The notes beneath the pieces are model-generated. The model made no database searches and had not been told where the DNA came from. It saw nothing but the letters and a program-made list of their open reading frames with translations. Source: Raoultibacter timonensis (GTDB lineage Bacteria > Actinomycetota > Coriobacteriia > Coriobacteriales > Eggerthellaceae). Taken from it: a stretch of DNA of 64,000 bases. Shown piece by piece: positions 17,112 through 25,507 of this stretch (position 1 is the first letter of the stretch; every line of letters starts with the position of its first letter). The DNA lies in the NCBI RefSeq assembly GCF_900240215.1, contig NZ_LT964679.1, forward strand, positions 583,970 to 647,969, written 5' to 3'. A program made the position numbers and the translations under genes.

Positions 17112-19049
17112 ATGCGCAAGTTCAAGACTGAGAGCAAGAAACTGCTCGACCTCATGATCAACTCGATCTACACGAACAGGGAGATTTTCCTGCGGGAGCT
17201 TATCTCGAACGCTTCGGACGCGGTCGACAAGCTCTACTTTAAAAGCCTGACCGACTCCAAAGTCGAGATTTCGAAAGACGACCTGGCAATCCTCGTCTCC
17301 TTCGACAAGGATGCTCGGACGATCACCGTTTCCGACAACGGCATCGGCATGGACAAAGACGATCTCGATCGCAACCTCGGTACGATCGCCCACTCCGACA
17401 GCCTCGAGTTCAAATCGGAGAACGCCGAGACCCAGGGTGAGGACATCGACATCATCGGGCAGTTCGGCGTCGGGTTCTACTCGGCGTTCATGGTGGCGAG
17501 CAAGGTGAAGGTGGTTTCGCGCGCTTACGGAGCGGATGCGGCCTACTCGTGGGAAAGCGACGGCGTCGAGGGCTACACGGTCAAGGAAGCCGAACGCGCA
17601 AGCCACGGCACCGACGTTATCCTCACGCTCAAAGAGGATACCGACGAGGAGAACTACGACAGCTATCTGAGCGAGTACAAGCTGAAAAGCCTCATCAAGC
17701 GCTATAGCAACTACGTGCGCTATCCCGTGCAGATGGAGGTGGAGAAAACCCGCGAGCTTCCCAAGCCCGAGGATGCCGACGACGACTACAAGCCCGAGTT
17801 CGAGCACTACCGCGAACTCGATACCATCAACTCGATGATTCCCATCTGGAAGCGCCCGAAGTCCGAGGTCACGCAAGAGGAGTACAACGAGTTCTACAAA
17901 TCCGACTTCCATGATTTCTCTGATCCGGTTCGCACGATCACCGTGCATGCGGAGGGCTCGTTCTCCTACGATGCCCTGTTATTCGTGCCGGGGCGCGTGC
18001 CGTTCGATCTGTACAGCAAGGATTACAAGAAGGGCCTCGCTCTTTACAGCTCGAACGTGCTCATCATGGAGAAATGCGAAGAACTCGTTCCCGATTACTT
18101 CAACTTCGTCCGCGGCGTCGTGGACAGCCAGGATCTCACGCTCAACATTTCACGCGAGACGCTGCAGCACAACAGCCAGCTGCGCGCCATCGCCAAGCGT
18201 ATCGAGAAGAAGATCAAATCCGATTTGGCCGACATGCGCGATACCGATCGCGAGGGTTACGAGAAGTTCTTCGAGAACTTCGGGCGCGGCATTAAGTACG
18301 GCATCTATTCGAGCTACGGCATGAAGAAGGACGAGCTCGCCGACCTGCTGCTGTTCTATTCCGCCAAGCAGGATAAGATGATCACGCTCGACGAGTACGC
18401 GAGCGCCATGCCCGAAGGCCAGGAATCGATCTTCTACGCGGCGGGCGATTCGGTCGAACGCTTGGCGAAGATGCCCATCGTGTCGACGGTGCTCGACAAG
18501 GGCTACGACGTGCTGCTGTGTACCGAGGACGTCGACGAGTTCTGCATGACGGCTATGGCCGATTTCGCGGTGGCCGATGCCGACGATCCCGATTCGCTGA
18601 CCGCTTATCCGCTCAAGAACGTCGCGGGCGGCAATCTCGGCCTCGAGACCGAGGAGGAGAAGGAGGCTGCCGAGGCGGTTGCCAAGGAGAACGAGGATCT
18701 GTTCTCGGCTATGAAGGAGGCGCTCGGCGACAAGGTGGCGAAAGTGGCCGTGTCCACCCGTCTTTCCGGATCGCCCGTAGCGCTTACCGCCGAGGGCCCG
18801 ATCTCGCTTGAGATGGAGCGCGTGCTTTCCGGCGCGCCGGGCAACGATGACGTGAAATCGGAGCGCGTGCTCGAAGTGAACGCCGAGCACCCGATCTTCG
18901 AGACGCTCAAGGCGGCTCAGGATGCAGGCGATGCAGACAAGGTGAGACTCTACACCGATATCCTCTACAACCAGGCTCTGCTCGTCGAGGGTATGCCCAT
19001 CGACGATCCGGTGGGATACGCCCAAGCAGTCGCGAAGCTCATGGTGTAG
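17112..19049 (+). CDS. htpG: HSP90-family molecular chaperone HtpG
   Basis: 645 residues, normal length. The N-terminal GHKL ATPase domain is clear: REIFLRELISNASDAVDKL, SDNGIGMDKDDLDRNLGTIA and GQFGVGFYSAFMVA (residues about 15-125). The middle domain begins at INSMIPIWKRPKSEV and includes ISRETLQHN; the C-terminal dimerisation domain ends with ILYNQALLVEGMPIDDPVGYA. It is an ATP-dependent cytoplasmic chaperone. A CIRCE element sits just after its promoter, so HrcA control is expected, rather than the uncharacterised control of the Bacillus homologue. Single gene with its own terminator. Confidence 0.97.
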   Translation: MRKFKTESKKLLDLMINSIYTNREIFLRELISNASDAVDKLYFKSLTDSKVEISKDDLAILVSFDKDARTITVSDNGIGMDKDDLDRNLGTIAHSDSLEFKSENAETQGEDIDIIGQFGVGFYSAFMVASKVKVVSRAYGADAAYSWESDGVEGYTVKEAERASHGTDVILTLKEDTDEENYDSYLSEYKLKSLIKRYSNYVRYPVQMEVEKTRELPKPEDADDDYKPEFEHYRELDTINSMIPIWKRPKSEVTQEEYNEFYKSDFHDFSDPVRTITVHAEGSFSYDALLFVPGRVPFDLYSKDYKKGLALYSSNVLIMEKCEELVPDYFNFVRGVVDSQDLTLNISRETLQHNSQLRAIAKRIEKKIKSDLADMRDTDREGYEKFFENFGRGIKYGIYSSYGMKKDELADLLLFYSAKQDKMITLDEYASAMPEGQESIFYAAGDSVERLAKMPIVSTVLDKGYDVLLCTEDVDEFCMTAMADFAVADADDPDSLTAYPLKNVAGGNLGLETEEEKEAAEAVAKENEDLFSAMKEALGDKVAKVAVSTRLSGSPVALTAEGPISLEMERVLSGAPGNDDVKSERVLEVNAEHPIFETLKAAQDAGDADKVRLYTDILYNQALLVEGMPIDDPVGYAQAVAKLMV

Positions 19050-19069
19050 AAGCGGTTTCTCCCGTTCGA

Positions 19070-19107
19070 AACGCCCGTGCAGCCGTTGGGTTGCGCGGGC
19101 GTTTTTT
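19070..19107 (+). terminator. Rho-independent terminator of htpG
   Basis: AACGCCCGTGCA (19070-19081) pairs with TGCGCGGGCGTT (19092-19103), one G-U pair, followed by TTTTTT. Confidence 0.85.
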
Positions 19108-19219
19108 CGCTGTGCATCTGTGGTCGGCGTGCATGTTTTTCCGACCGCCGCCATAGCCGCGCGCCATGCGCTACTATGGAAATCCGCCTCATTGACTGAG
19201 TCCGAAAGAAGGATACCCC

Positions 19220-19870
19220 GTGCCCGATGCGCCCCGTATAGCCGAAGACCTGACCAGCCTGGCCGATCTCGTCGAGGCTACGGCCGAGGATCGCGAGGCG
19301 GAGCGTCCGGTATTTGCGCTTATCGTCGAAGGCCAGTTCGTGGAGGATGCCGATCTCGCACGCCTCGAGCTTTCGGCGTCGCGCCTTCTGAGGTGCTCGT
19401 TTCTAGCCTCGGACTTTTCCAATGCCACGTTCGAGGACGTCGCATTCGAGCAATGCGATTTCTCGAATGCCGATTTCTCCTCGTCGTACTTTCTCCGCTG
19501 TACGTTTTCGTCGTGTCGGTTCGTTGGCGCCGACTTCTCCGAAGCTGTATTCAAGCACGTATCGGCGGGCGAATCGACGTTCCAGTATGCGAGCTTCTCG
19601 CGCGGCGGATTCGATTGCTGTTCGTTTGCCGACTGCGATTTTTCGCAGGCGTCCATTTCGGAAGCCGAGATGAAACGATTCGAGATAGCCGGATCCAAGC
19701 TGGCGAACGTCGATTTCTTCAGGACGAGTTTGCGCGACGTTGATCTGTCAGACAACGATATCGCGGGATTCCTCGTTTCGGACACCATGCGCGAGCTCGA
19801 CGGGTGCATCATGGATCCGTATCAAGCCGCTTCGGTTGCCCGCAAGCTCGGCATCGTGGTGAAGGAGTAG
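19220..19870 (+). CDS. Pentapeptide-repeat protein
   Basis: 216 residues. From about residue 50 to 180 the sequence repeats every five residues with Phe/Leu in the centre and Ala/Cys/Ser before it: CSFLASDFSNATFEDVAFEQ, CDFSNADFSSSYFLRCTF, CRFVGADF and so on. This folds into a right-handed quadrilateral beta-helix. Some relatives mimic DNA and protect gyrase (Qnr, MfpA), but most have no known role, and nothing here proves gyrase binding. Start is GTG 19220 behind GAAAGAAGG. Single gene. Confidence 0.85.
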   Translation: MPDAPRIAEDLTSLADLVEATAEDREAERPVFALIVEGQFVEDADLARLELSASRLLRCSFLASDFSNATFEDVAFEQCDFSNADFSSSYFLRCTFSSCRFVGADFSEAVFKHVSAGESTFQYASFSRGGFDCCSFADCDFSQASISEAEMKRFEIAGSKLANVDFFRTSLRDVDLSDNDIAGFLVSDTMRELDGCIMDPYQAASVARKLGIVVKE

Positions 19871-20071
19871 GATGCCCGCCGCCCATGCGTTACGGGCGTC
19901 CGTTGTGTGCGTAAAGCAACGCTTGTCTTGCTGGTCGTTAAACGATGCGGCACCCCCTTGCTCGAAACGGTATAATGTGCCCGAACAAGATGATTTCCCG
20001 TTGTGCGCGGAACCGTGTCTCATGCACGGGATGCCCGCCGAGCGGGTTCGTACGCATAAGGAGTATCTGCA

Positions 20072-21220
20072 ATGAAGAAGAAAGACCTCAAGTTTCTCAA
20101 GCGCATGCTCGAAACGCCTTCGCCGACCGGATCGGAAGAGGACGTCGCCTCGGTTGTGCGCGAGCGCCTTGCCGATTCGGCCGACGAGATCGAGACGAAC
20201 GTGCTCGGTTCGGTGCACGCCACGCTCAAGGGTACGGGCGAAGGCCCCTCGGTGATGCTCGCCGCCCATATGGACGAAGTGGGACTCATGGTCACCTACA
20301 TCAGCGATGAAGGCTACCTGAGCGTTGCGGCCATCGGCGGCGTGGACGCCGCCATCCTGCCCGGCATGCGTGTAGACGTGCATACCGAAGGCGGGGTGTT
20401 GCGAGGCGTGGTCGGCCGCAAGCCCATCCATCTCATCGTTCCCGACGAACGCAAAAACGTTACGCCCATAGACAAGCTGGTGATCGATCTCGGCATGCCT
20501 GCGAAGGCTGTCAAGAAGCGTGTGCGAATCGGCGATTCCATCACCTACGGCGCCGGCTTCGAGCGCTTCGGCAAAGGCATGGCCGTCTCTCGCGCATTCG
20601 ACGATAAAGCGGGTGTGTGGGTGGCGGTTCGCGTGCTCGAGGAGCTTGCCGCCGCCGGGCGCGCTCAAGGGGATTTCATCGCCGCCGCGACCGTGCAGGA
20701 GGAGATCGGCGTGCGCGGGGGAGAGACGTCCGCCTACGGCGTGCATCCCGATGTGGGCCTGGCGTTCGATGTGACCCATGCAACCGATTACCCCGGTATC
20801 GACAAGACCAAGCACGGCAACATCGTGTGCGGCCAAGGCCCTGTGATCGCGCGCGGCCCGAACATCAACCCCGTTGTGTTCGACCGCTTGATCGCCGCTG
20901 CAAAAGCCGAGGGGATACCGTACCAGATCGAAGCGGAGCCCGGTGTGACGGGAACCGATGCCCGTGCCATTCAGATTTCGCGCGGTGGCAAAGCGACGGG
21001 GCTCGTCTCGGCGCCTCTGCGCTACATGCATACGCCCACCGAGGTCGTTGCGCTTGCCGATCTCGAGGCAACCGTGAGGCTCATCGTTCGCTTCGTACTC
21101 GATCTCGACGAGGACGTCTCGTTCGTCCCGGGCATGTCGAGCACGAGCGAAGTCGACGACGGGGCAACAGGCGCGGGCGAAAAAGCCGCCGCGCAAGCCG
21201 AAGCGGGAACGGACGAATGA
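20072..21220 (+). CDS. M42-family metallopeptidase (glutamyl/deblocking aminopeptidase type)
   Basis: 382 residues. The co-catalytic zinc motifs of clan MH are visible: AAHMDEVGLMVTYI (about 70-83), SRAFDDKAGVWVAVRVLEEL, VQEEIGVRGGETSAY with the catalytic Glu, and the late SAPLRYMHTPTEVVALADL with a zinc His. A domain inserted at about 90-165 (GGVDAAILPGMRVDVHTEGG) is typical of M42. These form large tetrahedral cytoplasmic aminopeptidases that finish peptide breakdown. TATAAT at 19971-19976 is a likely -10. Its stop overlaps the smpB start (ATGA), so they are translationally coupled. The final 25 residues are a low-complexity tail not needed for the fold. Confidence 0.92.
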   Translation: MKKKDLKFLKRMLETPSPTGSEEDVASVVRERLADSADEIETNVLGSVHATLKGTGEGPSVMLAAHMDEVGLMVTYISDEGYLSVAAIGGVDAAILPGMRVDVHTEGGVLRGVVGRKPIHLIVPDERKNVTPIDKLVIDLGMPAKAVKKRVRIGDSITYGAGFERFGKGMAVSRAFDDKAGVWVAVRVLEELAAAGRAQGDFIAAATVQEEIGVRGGETSAYGVHPDVGLAFDVTHATDYPGIDKTKHGNIVCGQGPVIARGPNINPVVFDRLIAAAKAEGIPYQIEAEPGVTGTDARAIQISRGGKATGLVSAPLRYMHTPTEVVALADLEATVRLIVRFVLDLDEDVSFVPGMSSTSEVDDGATGAGEKAAAQAEAGTDE

Positions 21221-21681
21221 AGAACGAAGAAACCATAATCGCTAAGAACAAGCGGGCGTTCCATGAATACGAGGTGCTCGACCGCTTTGAGGCGGGCATC
21301 GAGCTCAAAGGAACCGAAGTCCGCTCGCTGCGCGATAACAACTGCCAGCTCACCGATGCCTTCATCATGATCAGGAACGGCGAGGCGTGGCTGCACAACC
21401 TGCATATCTCGCCGTTTGCGAACGGGAACATCAACAACGTCGACCCCGATCGCAAGCGCAAGCTCCTGCTTCACAAAAAGGAGATCAGGCAGCTGCACGA
21501 AGCGGTGAAGGAAAAAGGCATGGCTGTAGTGCCGCTTAAGATGTACTTTGCAAAAAACGCGCTGGTAAAAGTCGAGATAGCCGTTGCCCGCGGCAAGAAG
21601 CTCTACGATAAACGGGCGAGCATGGCGGCGCGGGATTCGCGTCGGGAAATCGAACGTGCGCTCAAGGAACGCAGTCGGTAA
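21217..21681 (+). CDS. smpB: SsrA-binding protein SmpB
   Basis: 154 residues, normal length. Family landmarks: NKRAFHEYEVLDRFEAGIEL, KGTEVRSLRDNNCQLTDAFI, LHISPFANGN, RKRKLLLHKKEI, VVPLKMYFAKNALVKVEIAV and ARGKKLYDKRASMAARDSRR. SmpB binds tmRNA and fits it into stalled ribosomes for trans-translation. The start codon overlaps the stop of the M42 gene. ssrA itself lies 780 bases downstream, so both parts of the rescue system are together. Confidence 0.97.
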   Translation: MKNEETIIAKNKRAFHEYEVLDRFEAGIELKGTEVRSLRDNNCQLTDAFIMIRNGEAWLHNLHISPFANGNINNVDPDRKRKLLLHKKEIRQLHEAVKEKGMAVVPLKMYFAKNALVKVEIAVARGKKLYDKRASMAARDSRREIERALKERSR

Positions 21682-21719
21682 AGCGAGCGTCGCGGTATGC
21701 GACACGGATAGGAGCAGCA

Positions 21720-22307
21720 ATGGATTTGGATGAAGAGCTCGAAGTGTTGGAAGACGGCGTGGAAACGGAAGGCATTGCTGCCGAAGACGAGTCCGATCTT
21801 GAAATAGAAGACGAGTTCGAAGACACCGCTTTGGGTGCGGATGCCGATGAGGAGAACCTCGAGGACGTGTACAAGGATTTCGAGAACGATGAGGCCGATA
21901 TCGACGGTGCGCCTGCGCCCAACATCGGATTCGAGGTTGTCGATCTGGAAGACCTTGAAGAGGAAGAAGAGGAGGACGAGGAGGAGTACATCGAGGTCGA
22001 ACTTGAGATAGACGAGGACGATATCGAAAGCTACCTGCTCGACGAAGACGGCAACGAGATCGGTTTTACGATGCTCGACGAAGACGGCAACGAGGTCGAG
22101 TACTTCTACGTCGAGGACGACGAGGAAGAAGGCGAGGACGAGGACGACAACGAGTTCGATCTTGGAATCACCAAAGAGGGCGTCGCCCAAGCTACGAGCG
22201 ATATCAACTCCATCTACAAGGACGGCGTCGCCGTTGCAACGGAGCTCAAGGGTGCATTCGACGACATTAAATCGGCGTTCGATTTCAAGAGCGTTTTGAA
22301 GAAATAG
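21720..22307 (+). CDS. Extremely acidic protein of unknown function between smpB and ssrA
   Basis: 195 residues, of which roughly the first 155 are dominated by Asp and Glu with no membrane segment. There are runs such as LEDLEEEEEEDEEEYIEVEL and a tandem repeat (LLDEDGNEIGFT then MLDEDGNEVEYFY at about 104-128). The last 40 residues (ATSDINSIYKDGVAVATELK, then GAFDDIKSAFDFKSVLKK) form a different, amphipathic module. I do not recognise a family. Possibilities are a nucleic-acid mimic, a metal buffer or a ribosome-associated factor, none supported directly. It lies 38 bases after smpB in the same direction and probably shares its transcript. Confidence 0.8.
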   Translation: MDLDEELEVLEDGVETEGIAAEDESDLEIEDEFEDTALGADADEENLEDVYKDFENDEADIDGAPAPNIGFEVVDLEDLEEEEEEDEEEYIEVELEIDEDDIESYLLDEDGNEIGFTMLDEDGNEVEYFYVEDDEEEGEDEDDNEFDLGITKEGVAQATSDINSIYKDGVAVATELKGAFDDIKSAFDFKSVLKK

Positions 22308-22314
22308 ACTTTGC

Positions 22315-22343
22315 TTGCTGAATACGCGCTTGCGCGTTAGAAT
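22315..22343 (+). promoter_or_regulatory. Putative ssrA promoter
   Basis: TTGCTG (22315-22320), a 17-base spacer and TAGAAT (22338-22343) precede ssrA by about 110 bases, giving a precursor leader to be trimmed by RNase P. Confidence 0.5.
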
Positions 22344-22460
22344 GTAGAGTCCTGCTTCGGGCTGCTGGGTGCAGCGGTTCGTATGCGGGTTGCACATTGA
22401 AAAGGTGGGGCCATCGACCCATGCGGCATCGTCGCAGCGCGACGTGCGTGCACTGTTTAC

Positions 22461-22829
22461 GGGGGCGACTGGTTTCGACATGGTAAGTTTGAAATGAGGA
22501 GCAGGTCGTGGTCTCCTCGCCACGTTAAACAGGGGTACCGTCAATTTAATTGGCAAAACCAAAACTCAGAGCGCTCCGGCGCTCGCCATGGCTGCTTAAT
22601 CGCGCTTGGCTGTCGGCCTAGGGATTTCCCCGACCCTGGGTTCGGCATCATCTGAGGGGAACGCTCTTGGACACGTGGTCGGTATGGTCCAAGCTAAGAT
22701 CGAACCGGCTAGGAATCGTTTAGTTCGTCAACGAGCAGAGCGGTTCCGAATCTTAAACGTTGACTAAGCTTGTAGGGCCTCATGGACGATTTAGTATGGA
22801 CCGGAGTTCGATTCTCCGCGCCTCCACCA
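22461..22829 (+). ncRNA. ssrA: Transfer-messenger RNA (tmRNA)
   Basis: The 5' end GGGGGCGACTGGTTTCGAC and the 3' end with TTCGATTCTCC plus the CGCCTCC acceptor strand and encoded CCA form the tRNA-like domain (seven pairs, one G-U). The tag reading frame is GGC AAA ACC AAA ACT ... GCC ATG GCT GCT TAA (22552-22599), giving a tag ending ALAMAA. tmRNA with SmpB rescues stalled ribosomes and marks the products for proteolysis. The last 8 bases (CTCCACCA) are repeated at 30050-30057, because a mobile element is inserted exactly at the 3' end. Confidence 0.97.
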
Positions 22830-24309
22830 CTTGAGAGTCGGGAGCGTTTTCCTCCCGATTTATGCATAGACATCTGGGCAAACGGGAAGTTCCAAATTTT
22901 TCACCGTAAAAAGTGACGAGTTCGGGGAAAAGCCAATTTTGGAACTCCCGCCGGATGTTTATATCATCCAGGCTGTCCAGCGTGTCGCCAATATGCGATA
23001 GCACTTCTATCCCAAAATCTAATACTTGTTCGGTCACGAGAATCGTATCTGATAAATCGCTTAATTCCGCTTTAATCGTTAATGCTTTTCGGTCATTCTC
23101 TTCCAAAACCTTTTGCATATAGGCATCTGAGATAACTCCTCTATGGTTCTTATACATGACATCCAAGCTGTACTCATCGAGGTCTTGCAGCTCCTTCTCA
23201 AGCTGCTTGCGCCGCTTGCAATCGAGAGCTTGCTCTTCGTCAAGATTGAGCCTCACGGCCTCTGCAAGAGCTTTAGCGAACGAGGGATTGTAACTCAACG
23301 TATCGGCATAATCGCGAAAATCGCGCTCTACCTTCATCGCGTCGTAATACTTCCCTTTGCCCCTACACTTACAATGATATTTTCGGTAATATTTTCCGCT
23401 ACTGCCCCGCGACGAACTACCGGTCATCTTATGCCCCTCGGAGCACATCAGTAAACCGCGAAGGGGGAAATCAGGATTCACCATGCAATACTTCGACGGA
23501 TTGTCTTTTTGTCCTTCGAGCCGGTTGTAGACGCGCCACCACATTTCTTTGTCAATGAGGGGTTCAATGGTGTCGCTGCTAATAAGTTCTTCCGTAAGCT
23601 TTGTTTCAATGACCCCCATGTATATCTTTTTGCGAAGCATTTTCGAGAAAGCCTGAAAGGATATGGGCTTCCCGCTTTTTCCAGTCAGCCCCTTGCGGAC
23701 AACTGTACGCCAAGCCTCCGTTACGGAATACCCGCTATCAATTAGTTCCCACGATTCCTTAATAAGCGCAATGCGAAGCGGATTGTCTTCCGGTACAAGG
23801 TTCTTCTTCCCGTTTACCCGGGCGTTCTCGTATCCAAGCGGCGCAACCCACATCCAACGGCCATCTTCCGCGCCACTGACCATGCCACCTCTACACCGCT
23901 CGGCTCTTATCTCGTTTTCTAATTGCGCGTTGAGGGCAAGAGAACCTTCTAAATAGTGCCCAACAGGATTGTCGCCAAATGGTTCGGTAGCGGACACGAT
24001 TCGTACTCCGCATCCGGAAAAGTATTCTTTGAGCTTCGTGTAGTCGGGACTGCTACGAGCCATGCGGTCTAACTTGTATACAATCACCGCATTAATGCCC
24101 CGTTTTGCCGACGTGCAATAACGCATCATATTTTGAAGTTCGTGGCGCTTGGTTGTAGTTGCACTCTCGCCTTTCTCTATAAAGACTTTATCGACTTCGT
24201 ATCCGTTGTGATGGGCGTATTCTCTGCAAATGCGCTCTTGGCTCGCAAGGCTTCCACCGTCATTCACCTGACCGGTAGTCGATACCCTTGTATAGATTAT
24301 CGCTTTCAT
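22780..24309 (-). CDS. Large serine recombinase (site-specific integrase)
   Basis: 509 residues. The N-terminal resolvase domain starts MKAIIYTRVSTTGQ with the catalytic Ser in RVST, followed by VIVYKLDRMARS. The recombinase domain (about 165-270) contains GKSGKPISFQAFSKMLRKKIYMG. A zinc-ribbon region (MCSEGHKM ... YHCKCRGKGKYY, about 290-325) and a long coiled coil (about 340-420) follow. This is the integrase of the island. Its last 15 codons (VEARRIELRSILNRP) and stop lie inside ssrA on the opposite strand, so the host supplied the C-terminus on integration. A 62-residue frame overlaps its start by 50 bases. Confidence 0.93.
   Translation of the reverse strand: MKAIIYTRVSTTGQVNDGGSLASQERICREYAHHNGYEVDKVFIEKGESATTTKRHELQNMMRYCTSAKRGINAVIVYKLDRMARSSPDYTKLKEYFSGCGVRIVSATEPFGDNPVGHYLEGSLALNAQLENEIRAERCRGGMVSGAEDGRWMWVAPLGYENARVNGKKNLVPEDNPLRIALIKESWELIDSGYSVTEAWRTVVRKGLTGKSGKPISFQAFSKMLRKKIYMGVIETKLTEELISSDTIEPLIDKEMWWRVYNRLEGQKDNPSKYCMVNPDFPLRGLLMCSEGHKMTGSSSRGSSGKYYRKYHCKCRGKGKYYDAMKVERDFRDYADTLSYNPSFAKALAEAVRLNLDEEQALDCKRRKQLEKELQDLDEYSLDVMYKNHRGVISDAYMQKVLEENDRKALTIKAELSDLSDTILVTEQVLDFGIEVLSHIGDTLDSLDDINIRREFQNWLFPELVTFYGEKFGTSRLPRCLCINREENAPDSQVVEARRIELRSILNRP
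22822..22829 (+). repeat. attL core, left direct repeat of the ssrA insertion
   Basis: CTCCACCA is the end of ssrA and matches 30050-30057. Insertion here leaves tmRNA intact. Confidence 0.7.
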
Positions 24310-24448
24310 AGTGTTGCCTCGCCATCTTGATTATTAGCCGCGCCAACGCGTTGACATCCTTCGCTGCCTCCAATCGCTCCTCTTCGGTCACGGCATCGGG
24401 CAGCTTGGCTGCAATGCACTCAATACGCTCTTCGGGTGTTTTAGGCAT
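24260..24448 (-). CDS. Small acidic helical protein upstream of the recombinase
   Basis: 62 residues, MPKTPEERIECIAAKLPDAV onward, predicted mostly helical and charged, without recognised motif. AAGGAG lies about 12 bases before the start. Its last 50 bases overlap the recombinase start in another frame, so translation may be coupled. It could be a recombination directionality factor, judging only from size and position; I do not recognise the family. Confidence 0.55.
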   Translation of the reverse strand: MPKTPEERIECIAAKLPDAVTEEERLEAAKDVNALARLIIKMARQHYESDNLYKGIDYRSGE

Positions 24449-24560
24449 GGGGATAGACGCTCCTTCGCGTCATTCCCCGGGTCTTTCCCGATAAAACGAC
24501 AGTACAATGTTCGATTGTTTATCTCACGGCCTGCGGTGTATTCCGCCCAGCCATTGCTTG

Positions 24561-25436
24561 TTACAGCTTTACAGTAATCCGATTCTTGACATGCACGATT
24601 TCACCGTTGCTCAGTGAAAAGGTCATGTCGCCAAAGTCTTGGCTTCTCATGCGTTTCAAGATTTCGCGATCAGTGAGCACACGCTCTTCGTTCGTCGTTA
24701 CGTGCATCACGAACGGCTTGCCATCTTTTTTGGTGATTTCCACTCGATAATAACCACGATTTCTGATGGCTTCTAGTGCTTGCTTCTCCGCCTCTGTGAG
24801 TCCCGCATCGCTGCTTAAGAGTCTCGCAAGTGATACCTCGGTTTCCACGGACTTCTTATTAGTACTCGCCAGCACTTCGTCAACTACAGCATTGAGGTTG
24901 AGATGGATAGCGGGCCTACTTTTATCGAGAAACATACCGCCAACTCTTTCGTCGGCAGAGCGCACAATAGGGCACATCACGAAACCGGTGCCGTCGCTAT
25001 ATATCGTCATCGTCATCTCTGTGGCGGCAATGCAAGCGAAGATAACCTCATCCATAGTCCGCGGCTCTTCGTAGAATAAGGAATGAAGCCCCCTTAACTG
25101 CATGTAGCTCATGCCGAATTCGCGATATTTTTGGAGGATTCGCAGATAAACAACGTCTCGAAACCGAAACTTTTTCCAACCGCCCTCGCCGGGTTTCACC
25201 TCAGGATTGAGCATATTGTGCTCAGCAAGATAGCTTATTTGCCTGTAACTCACTCCCGTATATGTGACAGTATATGAATCGTCATTAATGATGCGCTCTA
25301 TGATTTGCGTATCATCATTGATGGAAACAATGGAGTCCCAATACGCTTGAGCTACAAGAACAGCTATATTTGTCCCCGACTTCCTGATTGAGCAATCAAT
25401 GTCTTCGCCATAAACCATCCAGTGCCCCTTCTTCAT
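24561..25436 (-). CDS. MerR-like DNA-binding regulator of the island
   Basis: 291 residues. A MerR-type winged helix lies at about 57-115: YTGVSYRQISYLAEHNMLNP, then KKFRFRDVVYLRILQKYREF and GMSYMQLRGL. The N-terminal 55 residues and the C-terminal 170 residues match no effector family that I know. The C-terminal part ends in a small basic beta-rich module. A perfect palindrome with TATAAT on both strands lies 10 bases upstream (25446-25479), the expected place for an autoregulatory operator. ATG 25418 (residue 7) has a better ribosome site (AAGAAGGGG) than ATG 25436 and may be the true start. Confidence 0.75.
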   Translation of the reverse strand: MKKGHWMVYGEDIDCSIRKSGTNIAVLVAQAYWDSIVSINDDTQIIERIINDDSYTVTYTGVSYRQISYLAEHNMLNPEVKPGEGGWKKFRFRDVVYLRILQKYREFGMSYMQLRGLHSLFYEEPRTMDEVIFACIAATEMTMTIYSDGTGFVMCPIVRSADERVGGMFLDKSRPAIHLNLNAVVDEVLASTNKKSVETEVSLARLLSSDAGLTEAEKQALEAIRNRGYYRVEITKKDGKPFVMHVTTNEERVLTDREILKRMRSQDFGDMTFSLSNGEIVHVKNRITVKL

Positions 25437-25445
25437 CTGCTTTAT

Positions 25446-25479
25446 GACTTAAATTATACCTTTACGTATAATTTAAGTC
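25446..25479. promoter_or_regulatory. Perfect palindromic operator/promoter of the MerR-like gene
   Basis: GACTTAAATTATAC (25446-25459) and GTATAATTTAAGTC (25466-25479) are exact reverse complements with a 6-base centre. TATAAT occurs on both strands within the arms, so the site can drive transcription leftward and perhaps rightward. Confidence 0.75.
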
Positions 25480-25507
25480 AAACATTACGAAAGGGCATGG
25501 AGCTGCT

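Noticed and set aside
20617-21216. Long frame leading into smpB from inside the M42 gene
   Set aside because: It is an Arg-rich shadow; smpB starts at ATG 21217 with an ATGA overlap.
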